DNA of 47,369 nt from Gammaproteobacteria bacterium (GTDB lineage: Bacteria; Pseudomonadota; Gammaproteobacteria; SZUA-229), in assembly GCA_030595185.1 (NCBI GenBank), contig JAUVDT010000006.1, positions 1-47,369 on the forward strand, in the 5' to 3' direction. Numbering within the stretch: the first letter of the stretch is position 1; every line of letters starts with the position of its first letter. The notes under the pieces were generated by a model. The model had not been told where the DNA came from, searched no databases, and saw only the letters and a list, made by a program, of their open reading frames with translations. Positions 10,370 to 18,206 of this stretch are shown here, piece by piece. Both the position numbers and the translations under genes were made by a program.

Positions 10370-10544
10370 AATTTAAGTGCTGTAGATGCTTAAAAATGAT
10401 ACTAATTACTCCAAAATAATATAATCAATGACACTTTGTATTATAGATTAGATTATAAAAGATGTAGCGATGATTTAAATATTTTATAATTGTATTTGAA
10501 AGTATAAGTTCATGAAACTAGTGACTAATTTGGAGTTTTTTTAG

Positions 10545-11327
10545 ATGGCAATAGGGGTGTTTGATTCTGGTTTAGGTGGTTTAAGTATTCTAAGGCATTT
10601 AAAAAAACAGCTTACTCATGAGTCGTTTATCTATGTGGCGGATAGTGCGAATGCTCCTTATGGTGATAAATCGGAACTGTTTATTCAACAGCGTTGTTTA
10701 TCTATTGCAGATTTTTTATCTTGCCATCACATTACAGCCCTTGTTGTTGCTTGTAATACAGCGACGGCTGCAGCAGTCGAGCTTATAAGGAATAGGTTAG
10801 ATATTCCTGTTGTGGCTATTGAGCCGGCATTAAAGCCTGCTAGTATAATGACAAAGTCAGGAAAAATAGGTGTATTGGCAACAGCTTCTACGTTACAAAG
10901 TACTCAGTATCAAAGCTTATTAGATAAATATACGACGGATATTGTTTGTTTTGAACAAGCGGCTCATGGTTTAGTTGAAAAAGTGGAAGCAGGTCAGTTG
11001 AATCATGCTGCTACAGAAGAATTATTACGTCAGTATTTGAACCCTATGATGAACGAAGGTGTTGATTGTATTGTTCTTGGTTGCACACATTATCCGTTTC
11101 TTTTACCAGTAATTAGAAATATAGTGGGTAATGATATTGAAATTATTGATACAGGTGTTGCAGTTGCAGAGCAATTAAATAGTGTAATTAGTGAAGATAC
11201 ATCATTCTGTTCAGCAGCTAATGAAGCTCAAGATAAATATTTTAGTTCAGCAAATAAAGAGCATGCAAAAGAGATGATTAATATGCTCTTAGGTTTGAAT
11301 GTTGAAGTGGAATCGTTGCCAATTTAA
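10545..11327 (+). CDS. murI: Glutamate racemase MurI
   Basis: Cytoplasmic cofactor-independent racemase that makes D-glutamate for peptidoglycan. At 260 residues it has the usual length. The two catalytic cysteines are C70 (VVACNTATAA) and C180 (LGCTHYPF). The substrate-binding motifs GVFDSGLGGLS and ADSANAPYGDKS are present. GGAG lies about ten bases before the ATG. It sits between two c-di-GMP genes, divergent from one and convergent with the other, so it is probably transcribed alone. Confidence 0.97.
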   Translation: MAIGVFDSGLGGLSILRHLKKQLTHESFIYVADSANAPYGDKSELFIQQRCLSIADFLSCHHITALVVACNTATAAAVELIRNRLDIPVVAIEPALKPASIMTKSGKIGVLATASTLQSTQYQSLLDKYTTDIVCFEQAAHGLVEKVEAGQLNHAATEELLRQYLNPMMNEGVDCIVLGCTHYPFLLPVIRNIVGNDIEIIDTGVAVAEQLNSVISEDTSFCSAANEAQDKYFSSANKEHAKEMINMLLGLNVEVESLPI

Positions 11328-11381
11328 TCTTTTATTTGATCAAAGTTTCCTGTTGAAGGCTAGCGTGGAAGTATTGAAAAG

Positions 11382-12908
11382 TTAGTAGCTCGATATATTG
11401 TCTCGACCTGTTTCTTTGACTTTGTACAAGGCTTTATCAGCCGCTTTTAATAATTCAGTAATATTATCAAAATCATGGCCATCTAAATGAGATGCGAGAC
11501 CAATTGATACAGTGGGTCTTTTTTCTAATTCGTTCATTTTGCCAAAATCATTGGTTCTCATCTGTTTTAATATTCGGCTTAACATATTTTTTGCTACTTC
11601 ATTAGTTGAACCAGGCAGTAATAAAACGAACTCATCACCACCGTAACGTGAAAAAATATCAGTTTGTCTAATGTGCTGGTTAATAAATTCAGCAATGTCT
11701 TTAAGTACCTGGTCACCTATTAAATGGCCATGAATGTCATTTACGTGTTTGAAGTTATCAATGTCAATAAAAGCGAGTGAGAGAGGCCAGCGATTCAAAT
11801 TGGCATTTTCAAACTCTTCTTCTAATACTCGATCAAAATATTTTCGATTGTAAATACCCGTGAGGTCATCGTGAAGCGTCTCATGTTCGAGGTCTTTTGC
11901 TTTTTCTGTTAATGCATCAAGTTGACGGCGGTCTTGTTCGGATTGTTTTATCACTTGCAAGTTTCTTTCTAATAAAAGTTCTCTTGCTTCATCTAGAACA
12001 CGATCTCGGGATGAGGAATCAGATATCGTGATATCGAAGAGGTTTGATATATCAGGTATCATATTATTGATATCTTTGAGAAATTCACTAAACTCTTCAT
12101 CGTTAATATTTAGTGTTTCTTTAATATCGTTCAGATTACACTTTAAAGACTCTGTTTGGTCATCGCTTAACCAAATATCAGCAATACTTCCTGATAAATT
12201 TATACATTGTTGAAATTGCGTTGTTTCAGACGGTAATGACTCATCATTACAATTCATGTGGCTTTTGGATACCGCCATATACAGTTTTTCAGGTAGATGC
12301 CAGGTTTGTAATAACCATGCACCAATTTGAGCATGGTCCGTTTCAATGGCCTCACATTCAAAACTAACTCTTGATGCGTGGTCTAACGAGTCGATCTCCG
12401 ATGACGTATAAAAATTAGGGTCATTACATTCCAACGCAAGAATACCAATATCTTGCAATAAGCCAGTTAAAAACAGGTCTTCAAGGTTTGAAAGACCTAA
12501 TTTAAAGCCCATGTGTCGAGCAATCGTGGCAGAAAGTAAAGAGCGCCTCCAATAGTTTTTATGATCTTCAGATTTCTCTTGTCCATCTTTTAGTGATCTA
12601 ACCAGTGTGAAGCTAAGAGCAATGGTTAAAGAGGCGTTAAGGCCTAGTAAAGTTAATGCTTCGCGTAAATTATGAATAGTGCGGCGCAGCGAGTACAGTG
12701 GTGAATTAGCTATTTTTAATAGCTTTAATGAAAGCGCAGGGTCAGTGCGTATAATTTCAGAGACTTCAGCTAAACCAATGTCGGGATCTTTACTGGCATC
12801 AATTACTTGCAGCACAATAGCCGGCAGACTAGGCAAACTAGAGCAGTTGGCTATTGAATGTTTTAATTCAGTGGGTAAATTAATGGAAAGAGGCTTGCCT
12901 GTCATCAA
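11382..12908 (-). CDS. HDOD-GGDEF signalling protein
   Basis: 508-residue cytoplasmic protein without transmembrane segments. The N-terminal HDOD domain (about 20-220; SLPSLPAIVLQVIDASKDPD, IIRTDPALSLKLLKIANSPLYS) is a catalytically dead relative of HD phosphohydrolases used as a signalling module. A central linker of about 120 residues ends in a probable coiled coil. The C-terminal GGDEF domain (about 345-508) has SRYGGDEFVLLLPGS and an intact I-site RQTD, so it is a likely active, feedback-inhibited diguanylate cyclase. It is convergent with murI, with a 54-bp gap in which no clear terminator is seen. Confidence 0.92.
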   Translation of the reverse strand: MMTGKPLSINLPTELKHSIANCSSLPSLPAIVLQVIDASKDPDIGLAEVSEIIRTDPALSLKLLKIANSPLYSLRRTIHNLREALTLLGLNASLTIALSFTLVRSLKDGQEKSEDHKNYWRRSLLSATIARHMGFKLGLSNLEDLFLTGLLQDIGILALECNDPNFYTSSEIDSLDHASRVSFECEAIETDHAQIGAWLLQTWHLPEKLYMAVSKSHMNCNDESLPSETTQFQQCINLSGSIADIWLSDDQTESLKCNLNDIKETLNINDEEFSEFLKDINNMIPDISNLFDITISDSSSRDRVLDEARELLLERNLQVIKQSEQDRRQLDALTEKAKDLEHETLHDDLTGIYNRKYFDRVLEEEFENANLNRWPLSLAFIDIDNFKHVNDIHGHLIGDQVLKDIAEFINQHIRQTDIFSRYGGDEFVLLLPGSTNEVAKNMLSRILKQMRTNDFGKMNELEKRPTVSIGLASHLDGHDFDNITELLKAADKALYKVKETGRDNISSY

Positions 12909-13006
12909 TGATCCAAACTATTAATATAAAGGGTTAAGGTTTGTTGAATTATAGGCAATAAAACGGCTGTCTGGTGATATATTTTATATTTAACCAGTAT
13001 GTAGAG

Positions 13007-13094
13007 TAATTTGATGACTTATCTCCATAATTTGATACTTATCAAGCCGTTAAATACTTTGAATGTGCTATAAATTAGCTAACAATAATTTGAT
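13007..13094. repeat. Three direct TAATTTGAT repeats upstream of the ybeL-like gene
   Basis: The nonamer TAATTTGAT occurs at 13007-13015, 13028-13036 and 13086-13094. The first two are 21 bp apart, two helical turns, which would suit a regulator binding one DNA face. In AT-rich DNA this may be chance. Confidence 0.3.
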
Positions 13095-13119
13095 ATTCGC
13101 CCCTTAAGAGGTAGTTACG

Positions 13120-13635
13120 ATGAGCCCAAAAGATATGAGTCACAAACTTGAAGTTGCCTATGAGCATATGCTTGAAGTAGCCAAAGAATTTGTTATGAAC
13201 ACCCGTGAGCACGGTGGTCCTATTATCAAAGAGGCTTTGAAAGAAGCTAGAGAGAAAGCATCTGATATTTCGGAGCTAACGACGGAAGAAATAGATAAAT
13301 TATCTACTTATATAGAAAAAGATCTGACAGAAGCAGCTGGTTTTATGCAACAGCAAGAAAGAGAGCTAGCTGACTGGTTAAAGCTGGATGTTTTATTAAT
13401 TGAGAAATATCTACTCGAGAAGTTTTCATCGCTAGCAGATCAAACCCGCATTGAGTTGGAACAGTGGTCAATTGATGCCGATGAAAATGGTGAATGGAGA
13501 ACAGGTGAAATTGTTAGCATGGGGGTCTTACGTTGTAAGTCTTGTGGCGAAGAATTGCACTTTGAAAAACCAGGGCATATACCGCCTTGCCCTAAATGTC
13601 ATGCGACAGCATTTAAACGCATACATAATGCGTAA
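13120..13635 (+). CDS. YbeL-like zinc-ribbon protein (DUF1451)
   Basis: 171-residue cytoplasmic protein of the DUF1451 family, function unknown. A long, charged helical N-terminal region (about 1-125) resembles E. coli YbeL, including the stretch around LADQTRIELEQW. A C-terminal zinc ribbon has two CxxC pairs: CKSCGEELHF and CPKCHATAFKR. The middle stretch WRTGEIVSMGVLRC is characteristic of the family. AGAGGT just before the ATG is a good ribosome binding site. The gene stands alone, followed by the leader-like region of the EamA transporter. Confidence 0.85.
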   Translation: MSPKDMSHKLEVAYEHMLEVAKEFVMNTREHGGPIIKEALKEAREKASDISELTTEEIDKLSTYIEKDLTEAAGFMQQQERELADWLKLDVLLIEKYLLEKFSSLADQTRIELEQWSIDADENGEWRTGEIVSMGVLRCKSCGEELHFEKPGHIPPCPKCHATAFKRIHNA

Positions 13636-13685
13636 TGACATTTTTAATACTTGCTTTTAAAAAAGTGGGGTGTTATTAATACCTC

Positions 13686-13778
13686 ATGAATATTTCTAAA
13701 TTATCTTTGTCGAAACAAGTGAAATTATGGCTGGTAAGTCTATGGTGGCTAAAACCTTGTTGCGGCAGAATAAAATAA
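13686..13778 (+). CDS. Possible Trp-containing leader peptide (30 aa)
   Basis: A short frame from ATG 13686 encodes 30 residues with three tryptophan codons: W15, then adjacent W20-W21 in LWLVSLWWLKPCCGRIK. It ends 26 bp before a strong terminator and 115 bp before the EamA transporter gene. The RNA could fold in three exclusive ways like an amino-acid attenuator (see the terminator entry). A possible promoter, TTGCTT-17 bp-TATTAA (13651-13679), would start transcription almost at the ATG; no Shine-Dalgarno is seen, so it could be leaderless. Chance cannot be excluded for so short a frame. Confidence 0.4.
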   Translation: MNISKLSLSKQVKLWLVSLWWLKPCCGRIK

Positions 13779-13804
13779 TTTAAAAAAATCAATATCATTA
13801 TTTT

Positions 13805-13834
13805 AAACAGGCCGCAAATCAGCGGCCTGTTTTA
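13805..13834 (+). terminator. Terminator or attenuator upstream of the EamA gene
   Basis: An 11-bp stem AAACAGGCCGC/GCGGCCTGTTT (13805-13815/13822-13832) with a 6-base loop ends in T residues. An alternative pairing exists: TTGCGGC at 13760-13766, in the last codons of the short ORF, is complementary to GCCGCAA at 13811-13817 in the 5' arm. CGAAACAAG (13711-13719) can in turn pair with CTTGTTGCG (13756-13764) with one mismatch. This gives the 1:2, 2:3, 3:4 layout of transcription attenuators. Otherwise it is simply the terminator of the upstream gene. Confidence 0.8.
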
Positions 13835-13893
13835 TTTCCTTTAAAGAAAAATAAACTAGTCAGATTTGCGGCTCTAAAATACAAGGAGTTGTA

Positions 13894-14823
13894 ATGGCGT
13901 TCATGACACAAAATTATTTACATGATAAGCGAGTATTGTTTGCATTTATGCTGACATTGTTAGGCGCTATTATGTTTTCTGCAAAAGGATTATTTATAAA
14001 GTTTGCTTATCAATATAATGTCGATACGGTCACTCTATTAGTGATACGTATGGGTATTTCAGTACCGGTATATTTGATGATTGGTTTTTATAGTGAACGA
14101 TTTCATCAACAGAGAATTAGTAAACAACAGCTATTATCGATAGCTTCTTTAGGCTGCATTGGTTATTACCTTGCCAGCTATCTTGATATGCAAGGTTTGC
14201 ATTATATTTCTGTTAGCTTAGAGCGGGCTGTCCTTTATATATATCCAACGTTTGTATTATTGTTGTCAGCACTTGTTTTTAAGCAACGAATAACGAGTAG
14301 GGATGTATGGACGATATTAATAGCCTATACCGGTCTTGTTCTTATTTTTATTGAAGGCATTGAGCATGGTACTAATGAAATATATTTAGGTGGAATATTA
14401 GTTGCTTTTAGTGCGCTAGCATTTGCTATTTTTATGGTGGGTAGTGATAAACACATAAAAATGGTTGGCTCAATTCGTTTTACGGCGTATGCCATGTCAG
14501 CCGCAGGAGGCTCTGTCTTTTTACATTATTTATTAAGTGATCGAGTTACTGTCTTTACTCAGCATCAACAAGTGTATTTCTGGGGCGGTATTTTAGCTGT
14601 TTTATCAACCATCATACCCAGTTTTTTAATGGCGTACGGTATGAAGGTATTAGGAGCTAAAAAAGTGTCGTTAATCGGTGTTGTTGGGCCTGTCTCGACG
14701 ATGTTACTTGGTGTCGCCTTTTTAGGAGATACCTTGAGTGTCATACAGAGTCTCGGGATTGCTATTGTTATATTTGCGGTAACGTCCATTGTTATTTTCA
14801 ATAAGGTAGATAAAGATAAATAA
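13894..14823 (+). CDS. EamA/DMT family transporter
   Basis: Inner-membrane drug/metabolite-superfamily permease of 309 residues with about ten hydrophobic segments in two EamA repeats (about 16-150 and 165-305). The second repeat shows the usual pattern SFLMAYGMKVLGAKKVSLIGVVGPVSTMLLG. Relatives export amino acids, nucleotides or other small metabolites; the substrate here cannot be read from sequence. AAGGAG with good spacing precedes the ATG. If the upstream Trp-rich leader is real, an aromatic amino acid is a candidate, as for the DMT member YddG, but attenuation would raise expression when Trp is scarce, which fits uptake better than export. Confidence 0.87.
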   Translation: MAFMTQNYLHDKRVLFAFMLTLLGAIMFSAKGLFIKFAYQYNVDTVTLLVIRMGISVPVYLMIGFYSERFHQQRISKQQLLSIASLGCIGYYLASYLDMQGLHYISVSLERAVLYIYPTFVLLLSALVFKQRITSRDVWTILIAYTGLVLIFIEGIEHGTNEIYLGGILVAFSALAFAIFMVGSDKHIKMVGSIRFTAYAMSAAGGSVFLHYLLSDRVTVFTQHQQVYFWGGILAVLSTIIPSFLMAYGMKVLGAKKVSLIGVVGPVSTMLLGVAFLGDTLSVIQSLGIAIVIFAVTSIVIFNKVDKDK

Positions 14824-14918
14824 TGAGAAAAGTTATTTGTCTTAATTATAATGTGCGGCCTTTTGGTACATACGTATCAAAATAATATTTGTTAAATAGT
14901 TAATCGTAGGAGATTTAC

Positions 14919-15022
14919 ATGGCGAAGTTTGTCCAGCTGGTTGGACTGACGGTGATAAAGGTATGACTGCAATGCCAGAAGGCGTAGCTGAGTACCTAAC
15001 AGAAGAAGTTGATAAACTATAA
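14919..15022 (+). pseudogene. Remnant of a 2-Cys peroxiredoxin (AhpC/Prx) gene
   Basis: Read from 14921, the sequence gives 33 residues beginning GEVCPAGWTDGDKGM and ending EYLTEEVDKL before TAA 15020-15022. That is the C-terminal end of typical 2-Cys peroxiredoxins, including the resolving-Cys motif EVCPAGW. A ribosome binding site (TAGGAG, 14907-14912) and an ATG (14919) sit directly in front but in another frame, which stops after 15 codons. TATAAT at 14847-14852 may be the old -10 box. The picture is a deletion that removed nearly the whole coding sequence and joined the start region to the last codons out of frame. Confidence 0.8.
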
Positions 15023-15044
15023 GCTAGTTTGCTTTATTTGTTAT

Positions 15045-15079
15045 AAAAAGCTTGTTCGTTAATTCGGGCAGGCTTTTTT
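15045..15079 (+). terminator. Terminator left behind the peroxiredoxin remnant
   Basis: AAAAAGCTTG (15045-15054) pairs with CAGGCTTTTT (15069-15078) through one G-U pair, 10 bp in all, followed by T residues. It lies 22 bp after the remnant's stop codon and is presumably the original gene's terminator. Confidence 0.8.
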
Positions 15080-15105
15080 ATTGCCTGGAATTAAATAATA
15101 ATAAA

Positions 15106-15425
15106 TGTCTCAAATCATCCTGAAGCGGCCATTAAAAACCAAGGTCAAAAAATTTCACCGCAGACGACTGCATGGATGCAGAAGGTAGAGTAACGCAGGA
15201 GCAGTTACCGAGGCGCAGAGGGCGCAGAGGAAAAACAAAGAAAAATATAACGGTAGTCTTTATTCTGAAACAGCCTATGCACATTACTTTCCCTAAATAA
15301 GTTATAGATATATAAAAGGTTTTCTCCGCGCCCTCTGCGTACCCAAAGCACTTCGCGGGGCAGGCCCTCTCCGTGGTGGGTTTTATCTTTTGATGTTTGT
15401 GGCCGCTCTGTACTAGTACCAGACA
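15106..15425. mobile_element. MITE-like element, copy 2 (about 320 bp), with inserts
   Basis: Inverted relative to copy 1 (7575-7823): its left part (TGTCTC, then CCTGAAGCGGCC) matches the right end of copy 1, and its right part (CTGTACTAGTACCAGACA) matches the left end. Shared internal blocks are TATATAAAAGGTTTTCTCCG and GTGGTGGGTTTT. It is longer because of two extra pieces: about 50 bp at 15161-15210 and about 34 bp near 15337-15370. Both arms are therefore disrupted. No ORF is present. Together with the peroxiredoxin remnant it fills the 628-bp gap between the EamA and MerB genes. Confidence 0.72.
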
Positions 15426-15451
15426 AAAATTGAGTCTGTTGAATGAACATA

Positions 15452-16075
15452 TTACTTGTTGAATACGTCGTTAATGATATTTTTTCCTAAATTAAACCCG
15501 GTGTTCAGGTCCAATAAAAAACCACCTTCGTGATCTTTTTTCCACTCTAAACCTGCTTGCTCAGACTCAACAAAAAAAACATACTGACAAAAGCTTTGTG
15601 TCACATTCGCTTTTAGCTGTTCTAGTGTTGGTTTTAGAAATGTGATCATCGCGTCTGCTGGTCTAGCTTGTTCGATTTTATCTTTGGATATTGTTAGTGT
15701 TATTTCATGGTCTGTTACTGGACAAGTAGTATGAGCCGTAATTGTTTGCTGAAAAATTATGGGCATAAAGAGTAAATCCCATGCGCACCATGTGTATAAG
15801 GTTTGATGATTTAATTCAAAGCTATGTCTTGTCTTAGTAGTACTTAGTCCCCAAAAACCATCGATGTTGTTACTTTCGTCAAAACTAACGCCTGTCCAAC
15901 TTTTAAAGATGGCATTGGTTTGTTCAATAGTTAACTTAATTTCTTTAGCAAAATCTTGTACTGATATCGCTTCACCATTGGACAATAATTGATAGAGTTG
16001 TTTGGCTTGTTGTTGTCCTGTGTTATTAAGTTTAGGGAAGGCCTGACTAAATAATTGTTGGAGTTCGATGGTCAA
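15452..16075 (-). CDS. merB: Organomercurial lyase (MerB) homologue
   Basis: 207-residue homologue of alkylmercury lyase, which protonolyses carbon-mercury bonds. An N-terminal winged-helix-like region (about 20-75) precedes the catalytic core. The catalytic residues of MerB are all present: C97 and D100 in YTWCAWDLLF, and C163 in SFCQYVFF, with the structural C118 in AHTTC. Spacing agrees with C96, D99, C117 and C159 of the R388 enzyme; the extra cysteine after C159 in that protein is Q here. There is no merA, merT, merP or merR nearby, so its role may be stand-alone detoxification or something else. The start follows the SDR-like gene by 55 bp. Confidence 0.85.
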   Translation of the reverse strand: MTIELQQLFSQAFPKLNNTGQQQAKQLYQLLSNGEAISVQDFAKEIKLTIEQTNAIFKSWTGVSFDESNNIDGFWGLSTTKTRHSFELNHQTLYTWCAWDLLFMPIIFQQTITAHTTCPVTDHEITLTISKDKIEQARPADAMITFLKPTLEQLKANVTQSFCQYVFFVESEQAGLEWKKDHEGGFLLDLNTGFNLGKNIINDVFNK

Positions 16076-16130
16076 TGTATTAATCCATATTAAAATTGGG
16101 AGCTTAGTTATTATAAACCCCCAATTAGAA

Positions 16131-17135
16131 TTAATTGATCTGTTTTGTCATTTTCATTGCGGGTCCATTGTCTTTTATGAGTAAGTTAACCTCATTTCGT
16201 ACAGCAGTGGTCCAGTGATGGTCGGCTTTATAGCCTAAGTATTTCAATGCGCGTGAGTTGTTAGCATGTGTATCTTCCAGTAAATGAATAATACTACGCG
16301 TTACTAAAGGCTCCCATGGAACAAAAGGATTAACTAATTCCATTAAGGCCGCAAATGGGTATGCGATAAAAAAGGGTACGCTGAAATGTGGTGTTGGATA
16401 AGCGTATTCATTATGTATAAATTCAATAACTTCTCGTGCTGATGGCGTCTCAGGGCCAATAATATTAAATGCATCATAATTTTTTAATTCAGGTGCTAAG
16501 CAGGCCAATGTAAATGCTTTACCAATATCGCGGCCATCTATAATTGGCATAGCTGTTTTACCAGAATTTACCCAGGGCACTAAATGTGTTTTTAAACGGG
16601 GTAATAAAATGGGCAGTAAACCTAAACTGTAACGCTCACCTGCAAATAGTCCCAGACGTAAATTAATCATTTGGCAACCTTCTTCTGATCGTTGCCGAAT
16701 TATATTTTCAATTTCGATAACGCTTGATAGATGTGGCCAGAACCTTTTTTTTATCCCTTGGCTAAATGCATCGATTGATTTCTCAGGTGCTGCTGACGTT
16801 GTGCTGCAAAATATAAACCTTTTAATGCCTTTTTTTATGGCTCGGTCGATGAGGTATTGAGTTGGTTTTAAATAAAGGTCTTTAGACTGTTCTTCATGTC
16901 CGAATAGAGAGCTCCATGCTGCGGCATGACAGATGATATCGATACCCGATAATAATTTGTCGACATAATCTCGATCTCGTAAATCGCCTTCACGAATTTC
17001 TCCTTTAAATTCAGAAATTAATTTATTTTTATTGCGACATGCGGCGATGACATTTATCGAATCATTTTTCATCATGTTTTCTAAAATATGGCTGCCCACG
17101 AAACCATTAGCGCCAGTAATTAATATATTTAGCAT
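16131..17135 (-). CDS. NAD-dependent epimerase/dehydratase-like extended SDR protein
   Basis: 334-residue extended short-chain dehydrogenase-like protein. The Rossmann dinucleotide motif TGANGFVG is intact at residues 7-14, and GDLRDRDYVD and CHAAAW follow in the expected places. The catalytic YxxxK is not evident: the segment where it should lie reads HLSSVIEIENI, so Tyr aligns with His and Lys with Val. It may bind NAD(P) and substrate without classical catalysis, or act differently. It lies downstream of the acyltransferase gene (156-bp gap) and upstream of merB. A specific substrate cannot be named; relatives act on nucleotide sugars or 3-beta-hydroxysteroids. Confidence 0.75.
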   Translation of the reverse strand: MLNILITGANGFVGSHILENMMKNDSINVIAACRNKNKLISEFKGEIREGDLRDRDYVDKLLSGIDIICHAAAWSSLFGHEEQSKDLYLKPTQYLIDRAIKKGIKRFIFCSTTSAAPEKSIDAFSQGIKKRFWPHLSSVIEIENIIRQRSEEGCQMINLRLGLFAGERYSLGLLPILLPRLKTHLVPWVNSGKTAMPIIDGRDIGKAFTLACLAPELKNYDAFNIIGPETPSAREVIEFIHNEYAYPTPHFSVPFFIAYPFAALMELVNPFVPWEPLVTRSIIHLLEDTHANNSRALKYLGYKADHHWTTAVRNEVNLLIKDNGPAMKMTKQIN

Positions 17136-17291
17136 TTCAATTCCTTATAAGTCAGACGACTGTCTTAGTTTTAGATAAAAGAAGAAATAAGTCAATTTAT
17201 TTCATACAGAAATGCTGGTTTTATAAGAAAAGCTTTATATTACAGTTGGTTAGAATTATGTGGTGTTATGTTGAAGAGACGAGGAAAAGGC

Positions 17292-18176
17292 TCAATAAAA
17301 CCTTTTTTCATCATTTGGTCGGTGTTTGAAGCGTTTATACGTCCACTGGTATTGCTCTGGGCAATCTCGAATGACTGCTTCAATGTCTTTGTTTATGATA
17401 TCAACTGAGTGTTGTATATCTGTTTCGGCATCATTTTGTGTTGCTGGTTGGAATACAAGAGTGAAGCCTTTACCTTCAGGTAATCGTTTAGTGTAGGCAT
17501 AAATAATTTCACTATCAGACTTCGCTGCCAATTTTGACATTAAGGTTGCTGAATAAGCAGGGTAATTAAAAAAGTTAGAGAATATTCCATTTTTTAATTG
17601 AGGTGGCGGTTGCTGGTCTGGCAATATCACAATGACTTCACCGTTCTTTAATGCTTTAGAAACCGCTCTTATACCGCGTGTATCTGTCGGTACTAAGATT
17701 GCACCAGTACGTTGTCGAGATTCTTTAATAATATTATCTAACGAACGCATATGCGGTGGTTTGTATAAAGAAGTAACAGGGTAGTGTCTAGCAGCGTATA
17801 GGTTTACGAGTTCCCATGAGCCAATATGAGGCATGGCAAGCAGAATACCTTTGTGGTTTGCAATCGCATTTTTCAGATGCTCTTCGCCTTCAACGCTCTT
17901 AATCATATTAAGCACACGTTCACTATTAGCTAGCCACATAATACCCATTTCAGAAAGTGTTTTTCCACTTTCATTAAGTGTGCGACGTAATAGTATTTTT
18001 TGTTCTTGAACGTTTAGTTCAGGTAAACAAATTTCAATGTTCTTTTTTGCGATTTGTTTACTTTTATTTGGGATTGTATTTAACAACCAACCAAACATAT
18101 AACCAATGCGATGCACTAATGGCAACGACATCATGGAAGTTAGACGAAATAGTATTTTTAAAAAGCGACTAAGCAT
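17292..18176 (-). CDS. LpxL/HtrB-family lipid A biosynthesis acyltransferase
   Basis: 294-residue inner-membrane acyltransferase of the lysophospholipid/lipid A late acyltransferase family, which adds secondary acyl chains to Kdo-lipid IVA from acyl-ACP. The HX4E catalytic dyad is H117-E122 in PHIGSWELVN. Further conserved parts are SLYKPP, the ESRQRTGA stretch and the block ILPDQQPP. A hydrophobic N-terminal segment anchors it. Whether it is LpxL-, LpxM- or LpxP-like cannot be told. It follows ycgL by 30 bp and is probably part of the hemL-ycgL transcript. The Shine-Dalgarno is weak. Confidence 0.9.
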   Translation of the reverse strand: MLSRFLKILFRLTSMMSLPLVHRIGYMFGWLLNTIPNKSKQIAKKNIEICLPELNVQEQKILLRRTLNESGKTLSEMGIMWLANSERVLNMIKSVEGEEHLKNAIANHKGILLAMPHIGSWELVNLYAARHYPVTSLYKPPHMRSLDNIIKESRQRTGAILVPTDTRGIRAVSKALKNGEVIVILPDQQPPPQLKNGIFSNFFNYPAYSATLMSKLAAKSDSEIIYAYTKRLPEGKGFTLVFQPATQNDAETDIQHSVDIINKDIEAVIRDCPEQYQWTYKRFKHRPNDEKRFY

Positions 18177-18206
18177 TGTTTAAAGTTATATCACTGAAAA
18201 AGAAAG

